Source: CAUZIR01 sp034421295
Lineage (GTDB): Bacteria > Chloroflexota > Dehalococcoidia > Lucifugimonadales > UBA2962
Reading direction: 5' to 3'
DNA: 64,000 nucleotides
Assembly: GCA_034421295.1 (NCBI GenBank)
Contig: DAOUKM010000003.1
Coordinates: 186,001 to 250,000, forward strand
The notes below the pieces were generated by a model. That model saw only the letters and a list, made by a program, of their open reading frames with translations. It was not told the DNA's origin and did not search any database. Position 1 is the first letter of the stretch. Every line of letters starts with the position of its first letter. Below are positions 17,929 to 26,680 of this stretch, one piece after another. The position numbers and the translations under genes are program-made.

Positions 17929-18807
17929 TCAGTCCAGCGAATTTAGCAACTCGCCAATCGTCCCTTTGGTCCGACCGGCGACTCGCGCACTCATTGAGAG
18001 GGCCGCCAGGTTGTGATGCTCAACGAATTCGTTCGTGCATATCCAAATGCCAATGCTTCTGGGCCCGTTAGAGAGTGAAATTGCGACATCGGGAGCTAAC
18101 GGCAGCCATGTGATCCGTTCCTGCGTGATAGTGATGCCATGACTGCCGATGACGAACTCGGTGATCGTCGGGCTGATTACCGCTAAGTGCAGTCCGAGAG
18201 GAGCCAAGAACTCCTCTTCCTTGTCAGTGAGAATTCGATGGTTGCCGGACGCCATACCGGCCCTTGTGTTCTGAGAGATGACATCGAACAGATCCCTCAC
18301 TCTAGGCTCTTTAAGTAGAACTTCTCTGGGAGGCAGCCGCTGTCCGTCCTCTTCGGCCCGCTTAAAAAACAGGTCCATGTAGAGTTCACTCCGGTCTTCA
18401 CCTAGGCCAGCCCTGTCCTGCGACTCTCGCGTCCTACGAGCTTGTGCAACGATGAGCCGCTTGCAGACCTCCACCACCTCTGGCGACAGTCCCGGATCGG
18501 CCGGCCCCGCGTCCCTCCACTGTCTTGCGGAGTCAATCAGCTCACGTGCAGCGCTGGATGCCTGTCCATCGAACTTCTGAAGGATCCTCTCGTCAAGATC
18601 AGATCTCACCTGTCGGGACGTGCCGTCCTTCCGACTCTCATAGCTGGTTCTCGTGTTCGCGTCTTTTCTGATGAACGCGTCTCTGACGCCGACCTGCTTC
18701 ACTTTGCGAGTGTCCTTGAATCCCATCCAAAGCATCTCGTCGTCCCCGCAAAAGTGTCTGGTGAGCCACATGGGAACTTCATGATGTCGCCTAGATCTCG
18801 CCTTCAT
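17929..18807 (-). CDS. DUF4238-like protein
   Basis: About 292 residues from the ATG at 18807, which has GGAGGG 8 nt upstream; an in-frame ATG at 18867 lacks this. The N-terminus RRHHEVPMWLTRHFCGDDEM is the typical start of DUF4238 proteins (H-x-VP-x-x-L-x-x-F), followed by a basic segment and a long helical middle region (SEVVEVCKRLIVAQARRTRE-like). DUF4238 proteins are common in genomic islands and of unknown biochemical function. The stop is at 17929. The neighbouring genes on the same strand are the HTH-NYN protein (downstream) and the HTH-membrane protein (upstream). Confidence 0.7.
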   Translation of the reverse strand: MKARSRRHHEVPMWLTRHFCGDDEMLWMGFKDTRKVKQVGVRDAFIRKDANTRTSYESRKDGTSRQVRSDLDERILQKFDGQASSAARELIDSARQWRDAGPADPGLSPEVVEVCKRLIVAQARRTRESQDRAGLGEDRSELYMDLFFKRAEEDGQRLPPREVLLKEPRVRDLFDVISQNTRAGMASGNHRILTDKEEEFLAPLGLHLAVISPTITEFVIGSHGITITQERITWLPLAPDVAISLSNGPRSIGIWICTNEFVEHHNLAALSMSARVAGRTKGTIGELLNSLD

Positions 18808-18879
18808 TGTCAATCGCCCTCCATTAGTGTCCGTTAGTGTCTGGCTGACTGTGAGCATATGCGGCATTAGCTGCTGTCC

Positions 18880-19335
18880 CTACGTGACCAGCTGCCACGT
18901 GAGCAGACCGCAGACGACGAACAGCACGACGGCGATAACGCGGGCGATGTTGAACGCAAGGTTTGTCATTTCGTGCTCGTCGACCTCCTTCCGGTATTTC
19001 CGCTCTAGCTCTAGGTGCGGCAGTCTGCCGGCGGATGCGGCTTCCCTGGCCTCCTCCCGCTCGCGCTCCAACTCCGATGCTCTGTGCTTCCAATCGGATG
19101 CGCTTGATTCCAACTCGCGCACCGTCCGCTCAAGCTCGTCCACCCTGTCGATGGCGCGGCGCAGCAGTTCCTCGTCGCTCAGGTACTCCGGCCCGTGCAT
19201 CCGCACGTAGACGCGGCGCTCTTCCCGGCGAACCTGGACTTCTCCCTTCCTGATCCTTCGGTCGAGGGTCGAGAGGGACACCTTCAGTTCCTGTGCGGCC
19301 TCCGCTTTCGTGACCCAGCGGATGGTCTCATCCAT
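18880..19335 (-). CDS. HTH, coiled-coil, tail-anchored membrane protein
   Basis: About 151 residues from ATG 19335 (GGGGG at 8 nt). Residues 5-50 form a MerR/excisionase-like winged HTH (VTKAEAAQELKVSLSTLDRR, then a wing VQVRREERRVYVRM). Residues 60-120 are a highly charged coiled coil. The C-terminus is a single membrane span (FNIARVIAVVLFVVCGLLTW). A DNA-binding head tethered to the membrane suggests replicon or origin anchoring, or a membrane-sequestered regulator. It sits 121 bases downstream of the replication-relaxation-like gene on the same strand, with palindromic DNA in between. Family not recognised beyond the HTH. Confidence 0.65.
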   Translation of the reverse strand: MDETIRWVTKAEAAQELKVSLSTLDRRIRKGEVQVRREERRVYVRMHGPEYLSDEELLRRAIDRVDELERTVRELESSASDWKHRASELEREREEAREAASAGRLPHLELERKYRKEVDEHEMTNLAFNIARVIAVVLFVVCGLLTWQLVT

Positions 19336-19352
19336 CGCCGTCACCCCCTATA

Positions 19353-19368
19353 GGCTGACACGTCAGCC
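19353..19368. promoter_or_regulatory. Palindromic operator candidate
   Basis: ggctgac-ac-gtcagcc is a perfect 7-bp inverted repeat with a 2-base centre, ending 17 bases before the ATG of the HTH-membrane protein. A related but imperfect copy (gcgacacatcaacc) lies about 85 bases away at 19448-19461, with matching flanks (cccgtcatggggttgcca versus cccgtttcgtggcca). The HTH protein is the obvious candidate binder. Confidence 0.5.
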
Positions 19369-19456
19369 CCGTCATGGGGTTGCCAAACTGCAATTCCGCT
19401 GGCTCCTTGATTTAGTGATGATTCCCATTTCGACCCCCGATACGTCAGGCGACACA

Positions 19457-21298
19457 TCAACCCCGTTTCGTGGCCAATACAGGGCGATCTGGCTGTCGCC
19501 CCACCGCGGAATTCGCCCCGGCCGGTGCATTTTGCACGCCCCAGCCGGCCCGAAGGAGAGATGGCGACGTATCGTCGCCATCCATCCTTCCTACAGGACT
19601 GTGACGCATCCGGTGGTAGAGCGAGTCCCACTGGTAGGCGCTCAGCTCGGCCAAAGCCAGTCGCGTGGACTCCGGTTGCCACAGCGGCCGCCATGACTTT
19701 CCGAGTATCCCTGTGGTGGACAGAGCGGGCGTGCAGGACATCAGTATGGGCAGCGACATCCGTTTCATCCGGGCGGCGGTGCGCATGTAGGTCTCCTCCA
19801 CCTCCTCGGTGTCAACGACGAACAGTGTGACGGGGAACGGGGGCAGGTCTTCCTCCGGTGCCGGCGACCAGTAGTAGCTCTCATAGGGATCCAGGCGGGC
19901 AAGGACTCCCTTGGGGTGACGGGCGCGAAGTTCGTACTCAAGGTAGAACGGGATGTGGATGCCGCCGGTGATCACCTTCCCCACGGCGTCGGGAGCGATG
20001 GACGACTCCCCCCGGCGGCAGGCACGGTCGGACCTGGCGGTGGGGACGGACCACAGCAGCTGGGAGCCTGGATTAATCCTGCACTCGGCGCCCAGCTTCG
20101 AAAGGAACCACGTGATTCCGTCTGCGTGCTTCGCCTGCCGGGCCCATGTCTCGATCCGGTGGCCCACGTGACGACGGCGTCCATGTTTGTCGGTGGTGAG
20201 CGCCGTGCTCCAGATGCCCCGCGTAGTCGGAAGCTGGGCGCGGTCCCTGTGAGTGATGTATCGAATGCCCTCTTCGGACAGCGTGTAGCGGGTGCCGCCC
20301 CGCTTGCCTCGTCGCTCGACAAGGCCGCAAGTATTCACGAGGCTGTGCATCATCTGGCTGACCCGTCCCTCGGAGACTCCCAGCCAGCGTACGAGGTGCG
20401 CTCGGGGGATCATCGGGTGGTCGGTGATGAGATCGAGCGTCCGCTTCTCCGATGGGCTGATGCCGAAGGTGGGTGCGGCCTGCACCATGCGCTCCGGACG
20501 GGGTATCGATGCCCGCTTGCGCTGTGGTGACTCGGTGCGAAGCCATTCCGCGGGGCTGCCGTGAGAGCTGACAGTCTCCAGCGAGCGGTACGAGAGCCCT
20601 AACAACCACGTTGGTTCACACCAGAGGGGAAGGTCCCGCCTTTCGAGGGCGTCCCTGGACTCAACCGCAACGAATGTGTCTTCCATCCGGCGGTCTATGC
20701 AGAACCTCGCCGTCTGCCGCAGCTCCCAGGCGCTGGGAGTCAGGATCAGCGTCGCGTCGGGACGGGTCTCGTAATCGTACTTCGCTATGGTCCTCAGCCG
20801 GTCGTAGAGGGAGCGTCGCCGTAGGGCCAGACCCTGGCGGACCACGCCGAAGCTGCGGCCGTCGTCGAGGGTGATGGTGGCGTCGAAGCGCCCCCTGCGA
20901 TGGAACTCGACGTGTGAACGGATTCCATCGATGGCTTGGGACAGTGCCGCGGCGAGGCGATAGACGGACGCCACCGCGTCCATCCGGCGGATGAGCAGCG
21001 CGAGCCACTCCCGGGACATGGGGTAGGCTCTTACGAATTCCGAGGGCGTATCGAGACCGAGAGCTGCAGTGGCCTCGCCGATGCCCTTTGCAGTCAGGAA
21101 GTAACGCTTACTCGATGGCAGGTAGGCGGTGCCGTGGCTCGCCCTCCCGGCGATGCCGTCGGCCAGCAGGCAGGTCAGCCGCCGGTGGACCGTCGTGTGA
21201 GGCTCCCCCAAGATGCCCGCCAGCTCCGCCGAATCGACGAAGGGCATCTGGCCGAGGGAGTCGAGGAGTTGTCGTTCGGAGAATGGCACGCAAAGCAC
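19457..21298 (-). CDS. Replication-relaxation-like winged-helix protein
   Basis: A 613-residue protein. Residues of about 5-75 form a winged helix (ERQLLDSLGQMPFVDSAELA, HTTVHRRLTCLLADGIAGRA) and a second HTH lies near 285-345 (RAHLVRWLGVSEGRVSQMMH). The middle section has an RFDATITLDDGRSFGVVRQG beta pattern as in the replication-relaxation family found on actinobacterial plasmids and integrative elements. The C-terminal half has FYLEYELRARHPKGVLARL and FPVTLFVVDTEE, nuclease-fold-like but without a catalytic set that I can identify. The likely start is GTG at 21298, with no clear ribosome site. A decayed copy of its N-terminus is at 29285-29592. Confidence 0.65.
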   Translation of the reverse strand: MLCVPFSERQLLDSLGQMPFVDSAELAGILGEPHTTVHRRLTCLLADGIAGRASHGTAYLPSSKRYFLTAKGIGEATAALGLDTPSEFVRAYPMSREWLALLIRRMDAVASVYRLAAALSQAIDGIRSHVEFHRRGRFDATITLDDGRSFGVVRQGLALRRRSLYDRLRTIAKYDYETRPDATLILTPSAWELRQTARFCIDRRMEDTFVAVESRDALERRDLPLWCEPTWLLGLSYRSLETVSSHGSPAEWLRTESPQRKRASIPRPERMVQAAPTFGISPSEKRTLDLITDHPMIPRAHLVRWLGVSEGRVSQMMHSLVNTCGLVERRGKRGGTRYTLSEEGIRYITHRDRAQLPTTRGIWSTALTTDKHGRRRHVGHRIETWARQAKHADGITWFLSKLGAECRINPGSQLLWSVPTARSDRACRRGESSIAPDAVGKVITGGIHIPFYLEYELRARHPKGVLARLDPYESYYWSPAPEEDLPPFPVTLFVVDTEEVEETYMRTAARMKRMSLPILMSCTPALSTTGILGKSWRPLWQPESTRLALAELSAYQWDSLYHRMRHSPVGRMDGDDTSPSLLRAGWGVQNAPAGANSAVGRQPDRPVLATKRG

Positions 21299-21520
21299 GC
21301 AAAGAGTGTATCAGAACATATGTACGGCCCACGCCACTTCACTCCGACGGGACAGAGCTCCGCACGAGTCATCCATCAGTCTCGGAATCGAATTCCAGAG
21401 GATGCAGATACTGACCGTCTGGGAGATTCTTGAAGCCAAGCGGTTTCAAACACCGGCGGCACGGGACCGGCTCGAGATTGAAGCGAGCAAACTTGGTACA
21501 GTTGCAGCGGGGACCTGAAC

Positions 21521-21775
21521 ATGGTGGATCGCGTTGTGAGGAATACGTTAGTGCGGGTTGAGACACCCGCAGATTTGGGACATCACCTGGTGAAATACGT
21601 GGAAGAGCCAGACGAAGAGGATAAGCAGCTTCAAGGTGCGCTAGGGGCAAAGGCCGCCAACACGGCGACCGGTTTCATGCAGCCTCGGATTGTTCTGCTC
21701 GACGCTCAGGGCTACGAGGTACCGTTTCCGGTGACCCTGATTGTAGAGGCGACGTTCACCAATGGTGATCCCTAA
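21521..21775 (+). CDS. Small hypothetical protein
   Basis: 84 residues, ATG start with GGGGACC upstream. Acidic middle (EEPDEEDKQL), then a strand-rich end (PRIVLLDAQGYEVPFPVTLI). No membrane segment. Not recognised. It is divergent from the replication-relaxation-like gene and may be a short accessory gene of the island. Confidence 0.4.
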   Translation: MVDRVVRNTLVRVETPADLGHHLVKYVEEPDEEDKQLQGALGAKAANTATGFMQPRIVLLDAQGYEVPFPVTLIVEATFTNGDP

Positions 21776-22473
21776 TCCCCTAGCTACTCAATCGGACTGT
21801 TTCTTTCTAAGTACTCCAGTGACCGTAAACACGAAGCCGTTGACCAAGAAGAGCTTCAGGTAGACGGGTCCGCAGAGTTACATTCCGAAACAAATTCCTA
21901 AGGCTTCAGCTTGAGATTCGATCAATTGCTCGGGGCAGCGGGAGAGCTTTCCGGATAGATGGTAACAATGTGACGCCAGCAAGGGGATCACACCATACTT
22001 GAGGATGCTGTCGATCGCTAGGAACTATGTACCAGCCGTCGCCCGAGTCATTGCGCCACCGTGGGACCGATAGGGCTGGAAGCATTGGGGCACCCAGTGT
22101 TCCCTATCGCCACCAAACCGATCGCGTTGGCCACCCGTTCGGCTCAGCAATAGGCCGGACGGGTACTCCACTTTCCTGGGAGGTAACGTATTCAATCTGA
22201 CGTACATGTCTACGGCATCAAATGGGTCCCCTTGGAAGGGAAGTCGTCTGGCTCAGGCCTACCAGACGGGCAGCTTGACGACCTCCCCCTGTGACGTCAC
22301 AGGCGCAATGTCGACATTTGGCCAATCCCGTGTCACGTCAAAGCGTGCAAGCCGGGCGGATGAGCCATTCAGCTCCGTCCTCCATGAGTGTTTTCACTTG
22401 GGGGGATACGGACACGTTAGGACCCTACAGGCTGTTGGAACTCTTGATGTGAAGGACCGCCGGTCCTCACGCG
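21776..22473. other. Non-coding stretch
   Basis: About 700 bases between the small hypothetical gene and the end of the CBS-HEPN gene. No frame shows a ribosome site with protein-like composition; no RNA gene or repeat recognised. Confidence 0.45.
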
Positions 22474-23493
22474 CTACATGACCTGCATGCGCCTCAGGCC
22501 GCGAAAGAACCTAGCGATGCCCTCCAGTTTTTCTATGTCTTCCGGTTCCAGACCCTCAGGATCAAAGTGCATAACGTCGTTGCGCCTCTCCCTCACCCAG
22601 TCGATCTGTTTGACAAACTCCCTGCGGTCCAGATCGAGCCCCAAGCGTTCCCAGCGCTCTTGCCGCCCCAGCAACTGGTAGTACCCGCCTAGGGTCAAGT
22701 CTTCGGGCCCAAGTACTGACCGCTCCTGCTCAGTGTCGGGCAGGGCTTCCTGGATCTCTTCGGCCGTGAACTTCCGATGGACGAGACTGCGGAGGTAGCC
22801 CTCTATCTCCCCAATGATGAGAAAAGGGCCGGCGAGCTGAATGAACTGGTGAGTGACATCGCCCCACGTGACGATGCCCGCAATTCGCCTGTCCGTTGCC
22901 CTCACCAGTACGTAGCCGTGTTGCTGCATTATCTCAATGGCGGAGAAGAGCGGGTCTCCAATTCCTACTTCGGGGACATTAGGGTCCATGCATTCTCGGA
23001 CGAGTCCGCATTCTTGACCCAGCGACATTTTGGTTGCGATGGACTTCCAGCTGATGATCCCCTTTACGTCACGCTCGTTCTGCATGACGGGCAACTGCGA
23101 GAAGTCATTTATGAGCATGAGCGTCGTTGCCGCACCTAGGGCGCTGTTTGGATCGACGGAGGTGGGGACGTGATTCGCCGCATCGATAGCACCAACCCGC
23201 ACGGTAGGCTCTATCGGTTCGTCGGAGGAGGTGATGCCCTCAACTGTGTCAGGGTCAAGAGTGATGGAGATAGACTCGTCCACCCAGGTGTGCTCGAAGT
23301 CAGGTACGGTCCGAAGGTCCAATTCGGCCAGCGCATGCCTTATGCGGCTGACCCTGCGACTTCCCCGCCGACGATATCCGAACCAACTCAGCAGTTCGCG
23401 GACAGTCAACTCCTCGGAATCGGGGGCTGATCCGCCTTCGACCTCTCGCTTCATGCGTTCAGACAACGCCCTTAGTCGTTCATAGACATCCAT
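22474..23493 (-). CDS. CBS-pair protein with C-terminal HEPN-like domain
   Basis: 339 residues. Residues 28-80 form a small N-terminal domain (LTVRELLSWFGYRRRGSRRV, then LRTVPDFEHTWVDESIS). Residues of about 97-225 are two CBS motifs (INDFSQLPVMQNERDVKGII; HGYVLVRATDRRIAGIVTWG), which in this family bind adenine nucleotides. The C-terminal region of about 225-339 is helical and has R304-N-D-V-M-H309 in ERRNDVMHFDPEG, matching the R-polar-x3-H signature of HEPN RNases. ATG start with AGGA upstream. It is the last gene of the operon that begins with the HEPN-DGQHR gene. I infer nucleotide-gated RNase or interaction activity. Confidence 0.75.
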   Translation of the reverse strand: MDVYERLRALSERMKREVEGGSAPDSEELTVRELLSWFGYRRRGSRRVSRIRHALAELDLRTVPDFEHTWVDESISITLDPDTVEGITSSDEPIEPTVRVGAIDAANHVPTSVDPNSALGAATTLMLINDFSQLPVMQNERDVKGIISWKSIATKMSLGQECGLVRECMDPNVPEVGIGDPLFSAIEIMQQHGYVLVRATDRRIAGIVTWGDVTHQFIQLAGPFLIIGEIEGYLRSLVHRKFTAEEIQEALPDTEQERSVLGPEDLTLGGYYQLLGRQERWERLGLDLDRREFVKQIDWVRERRNDVMHFDPEGLEPEDIEKLEGIARFFRGLRRMQVM

Positions 23494-23532
23494 AGTGTCC
23501 TGACTCTTTCCTCTATGTATGACCTGATTGAA

Positions 23533-23757
23533 TCACTCCTGACTTGGAATCCGGACTAGGCCGCTTGCTTCAAGCAGAGGCGATGCGTCATCGTCACCCC
23601 GCCTCAACCTCCCTACATCTATCACCGAACCGCAATCCTCGTTAGGTGCCGCATGCCCTAATGCCACAACCTGCTCTTCCACATCCTGAGATCTTGCCAA
23701 CGGCAGCGTCGTGAGACGGTCAGACGTATCCACACCCACAAGAAGGATCCGGATCAC
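23533..23757 (-). CDS. Possible small operon protein
   Basis: A GTG at 23757 overlaps the stop of the DGQHR gene (GTGA arrangement), consistent with translational coupling, and the frame runs for 74 residues (MIRILLVGVDTSDRLTTLPL..., acidic C-terminus). No independent ribosome site and no recognisable fold, so it could be spurious. If it is not real, the gap between the DGQHR and CBS-HEPN genes is about 260 bases. Confidence 0.35.
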   Translation of the reverse strand: MIRILLVGVDTSDRLTTLPLARSQDVEEQVVALGHAAPNEDCGSVIDVGRLRRGDDDASPLLEASGLVRIPSQE

Positions 23758-24950
23758 AAAAGACTGCAGGAAGGATTCGCAGTTCCTTCCGTGAATGCCT
23801 TTGCTTCCTCGATGATGTAATCGATCGCGGTAGCCACTTCCTGTCGTCGAGCGAATAGTGTAGTGCCGTCTGGACTCACCAAGCCAGCATCTACCAGTAA
23901 GCCGTGTCCACTCCCATGACTTATCGGTGCTCTGCGGATGAATTCAGCCAGAGGCTTCCAAGAGGAATGCTCTCCCATCCACAGGCGGTAGCAACCGGCC
24001 AGCACTCTAATAAATGCAATGTTGTAGGCGAACGTAGTAAACCGGAGATGCGGGATATCCGAACCATCTATCTCACCAGAAATCAGGCCACTGTATTCTT
24101 CTCTCGCGGCCGGCAAGAACTCGTCTGACCACACGTGGCAGCGTCTGAAAAGTGCATCAAGGTCTAGCATAAGGGAATCATTGAGATCCCGGCTGACGCG
24201 TCTACCATAACCGACATCAAGACTCTTCAAGACCGCTGCTAATTGATTGACAGCTAGAATGTATTGGCTGGAAGAGGCAGTTGAAGAACGCTCCATCTCC
24301 ACCTTCCCCTGGAAAAGGCGGCTGTTGTTGGCCAGCCAAACCGCTGCAAGGTTAAAGGCGTCCCGTTGGTCAAATCTCGTTACCGTGTGCCCTTCTATGC
24401 GCTTGTTCTTGGACGCGTCCACGAACATTTGCCGTAGGGTCTTGATGTCATCTTCTGCGTAGAGGACTATTGTCAGTGAGGCTCTAAGCAATGAGTCGAG
24501 TTTATCGGCTCGCTCTTCTCCACTTGCGTTCGTCAATTCAGCGAGAATCTCCTGTATGGCCCGGCGTCGGTGCTGGCCATCGAATATCCTCATAGTGTTG
24601 GTACGATTCGCACGGATACTCAACTGCCCGAAGTTTGGGCTTACAGGCTCACCTTTTTCATTGGGGTAGGGGTCAAATTCCACTGCGTCTGACGCGATGC
24701 CGAGCATCAGCGCGCCAAGCAGCCAGTCGTCCTTCTCGTCCAAATACGTTTGGATGTTCTTCGCATGGCTAGGCGTAAGGCGACGGTTGGCATCTCTGAT
24801 TACGCTATCCTCCACGCGCTGAGGCAAAAGCCCGTCGAGCGTCCCCAAATCAAGCGCAAAGTAATAGACGTCCCTGCCTCCCTGACGGAACCTATGAGCC
24901 GGTGTGCGCAAGCTGTATTGATCGCCTATTGCTGGGATGTTCAGTACCAT
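23754..24950 (-). CDS. DGQHR (DndB-like) protein
   Basis: 398 residues from ATG 24950, which has GGGGAGG 6 nt upstream; a GTG at 24992 in the same frame has a poor site. The signature FDGQHRRRAI is at about residues 123-132, preceded by LTPSHAKNIQTYL. This is the DGQHR fold of DndB and related proteins. DndB represses the dnd phosphorothioation genes and DGQHR proteins are common in islands; the molecular activity is uncertain. It is closely similar along its whole length to residues 155-522 of the upstream HEPN-DGQHR protein, so the two arose by duplication. No dndCDE genes are nearby. Confidence 0.82.
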   Translation of the reverse strand: MVLNIPAIGDQYSLRTPAHRFRQGGRDVYYFALDLGTLDGLLPQRVEDSVIRDANRRLTPSHAKNIQTYLDEKDDWLLGALMLGIASDAVEFDPYPNEKGEPVSPNFGQLSIRANRTNTMRIFDGQHRRRAIQEILAELTNASGEERADKLDSLLRASLTIVLYAEDDIKTLRQMFVDASKNKRIEGHTVTRFDQRDAFNLAAVWLANNSRLFQGKVEMERSSTASSSQYILAVNQLAAVLKSLDVGYGRRVSRDLNDSLMLDLDALFRRCHVWSDEFLPAAREEYSGLISGEIDGSDIPHLRFTTFAYNIAFIRVLAGCYRLWMGEHSSWKPLAEFIRRAPISHGSGHGLLVDAGLVSPDGTTLFARRQEVATAIDYIIEEAKAFTEGTANPSCSLL

Positions 24951-25012
24951 TCTTGGCCTCCCCAGTGGGTACAGCGGCCGATGAACGGCCACCGCCCTGA
25001 ACCTGTTTGCCT

Positions 25013-26581
25013 CTACTCGCCTTTCGCTAGTCGCACGACATAGTCGATTGCTTCTGTCAACTGAGACAGTTGTCCGGATGGCGAGATACCACCCGGGGCG
25101 ACCGCGCCCGCATCCACAAGCAAGGCGCCGGTGTAACTCCTCGGACGGAGTGAGGCGGCCCGAAGGAACGCGGCGAGGCGTTTCCAGTCACCGCCGTCCT
25201 TTATCCATTCGTAGTAGCAGCCGGCAAGAAGTCGAATGACTGTGGCGTTGTACGCCATGGTTCTGGTGCGCTCCTGCGGGATATCGGAGTTGTCGGTCTC
25301 ACCTGTTATGAGGCTGTTGTACTCGTGCCGCGCCGCAGGCATGAAATCATCCGACCAGACTAAACACCGCTCGTATAGCGCATCGAGGTCAAGCATATAT
25401 TCGTCGTTCCGAATCTTGCTTACGCGACCCTTGTAGCCAACTTCTAGCGTCTTCAACGACATCGCCAACTGGTTGACGGCTACGATGTGCTGGCTGCTTC
25501 TGGCTACAGAAGCCCGTTCCATCTCCACACGTCCGGCAAACAGGTCGCTCTCTTTACCAATCCACAACGCTGCCAAATTGAAAGCATCTGTCTGGTCGAA
25601 CCTCGTGACGGTGTTTCGTTCGATTGACCTGGTCTGCGCTGCGTCAGCGAACATCTGGCGCAATGCCTTGATGTCATCTTCGACGTACAGCATGATCGGC
25701 AGAGAGGCTTCTCTCAGAGACGAGAGTTTCTTGGAATGCCGAGTGCCATGAGAAAGCTCATAGAGTACGTCCTTGATGGCCCGCCGACGGTGCTGCCCGT
25801 CAAACATCTTCATGCTGGCAGCGCCGTCGATGGCGATAGTAAGCTCGCCCACCGAGGTGTAGGCATCAGAGTCGGTATATGGTCGAAAGATTGCCGCTTC
25901 CGCTGAAACCCCCAACAACAACGTTCCCAGTAGCCAATCCTCCCGATCCTCTAGATATTTCTGTATCTTCTTCGCGTGACTAGGTGTAAGCGGGCGGTTT
26001 GCGTCCTTCACCACTCGGTCATCCACCCTGTCAGGCAGTAGTTTGTCGAGGGTCTTGAGGTCTAGTGCGAAAGCGTACACATCTCGTCCCCCCTGTCGGA
26101 ACCTGTGGGCGAACGTCCTAAAAGGCATTAACTCGCTGCTGATAGCCTCGACGACTTGGCTCTGGTCGGGCTCATTGATATCTCTGAGCACTCCAGAGAT
26201 GTCATTCAGGCGGTCTAAAGTGTATTCCAAGCCGACATCCTGATTCCCTGGATGCGCTGCCCTATTGCGAGCCTCGGTGATCGCGAACAGTAAGTCTCGA
26301 ATCTTGCTGCCTGGCTTGAAGGCGTCGCGGAACGTCTCATACCAATAGGCCTTCACAAGTTGAGGGAAGTCATTGATGTCTATCGCCTCTTCGACGGTTC
26401 GGCCTGCGTTCAGGTTCTGCTCGAACTGGTTGCATTGTTCATCTCGAAGCGCGGACCTTATGTGACCTTCGACCTTCCCTCCATGTACACGCTTCAGACA
26501 CCGCACCATGAACGGTCTCATCGCATCGCGATATATGTCCAGCGCGTCAATCAGAGCCCTCTTGTTGGGACGCTTGGCCAT
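25013..26581 (-). CDS. Swt1-like HEPN fused to DGQHR domain
   Basis: 522 residues. Residues 8-135 look like the Swt1-type HEPN domain (ALIDALDIYRDAMRPFMVRC; WYETFRDAF; then EARNRAAHPG with R105-N-R-A-A-H110, the HEPN R-x4-H RNase signature). Residues 155-522 are a DGQHR domain with FDGQHRRRAI at 260-269. ATG 26581 has AGGAGG 7 nt upstream and a strong promoter at 26651-26680, so this is the first gene of the operon. The fusion joins a probable RNase to a DNA-modification-associated fold. Likely a defence or stress role; substrate and trigger unknown. Confidence 0.8.
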   Translation of the reverse strand: MAKRPNKRALIDALDIYRDAMRPFMVRCLKRVHGGKVEGHIRSALRDEQCNQFEQNLNAGRTVEEAIDINDFPQLVKAYWYETFRDAFKPGSKIRDLLFAITEARNRAAHPGNQDVGLEYTLDRLNDISGVLRDINEPDQSQVVEAISSELMPFRTFAHRFRQGGRDVYAFALDLKTLDKLLPDRVDDRVVKDANRPLTPSHAKKIQKYLEDREDWLLGTLLLGVSAEAAIFRPYTDSDAYTSVGELTIAIDGAASMKMFDGQHRRRAIKDVLYELSHGTRHSKKLSSLREASLPIMLYVEDDIKALRQMFADAAQTRSIERNTVTRFDQTDAFNLAALWIGKESDLFAGRVEMERASVARSSQHIVAVNQLAMSLKTLEVGYKGRVSKIRNDEYMLDLDALYERCLVWSDDFMPAARHEYNSLITGETDNSDIPQERTRTMAYNATVIRLLAGCYYEWIKDGGDWKRLAAFLRAASLRPRSYTGALLVDAGAVAPGGISPSGQLSQLTEAIDYVVRLAKGE

Positions 26582-26650
26582 ATGGAGCCTCCTATGTGCC
26601 GCTCAATTGAGATGGCAGCTACACCTAACTGTAATGGCAAGCCAACAGCT

Positions 26651-26680
26651 AGTATAAGCGACTAAATAAGAACCTGTCTA
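26651..26680 (-). promoter_or_regulatory. Sigma70-like promoter of the HEPN-DGQHR operon
   Basis: On the minus strand TAGACA (26680-26675, five of six matches to TTGACA) and TATACT (26656-26651) are 18 bases apart. The predicted leader before the ATG at 26581 is about 60 nt. Confidence 0.6.

Noticed and set aside
22474..26581. Calling the DGQHR genes a Dnd phosphorothioation system
   Set aside because: No dndC, dndD, dndE or cysteine desulfurase is present in the window; only the DndB-like fold is seen.
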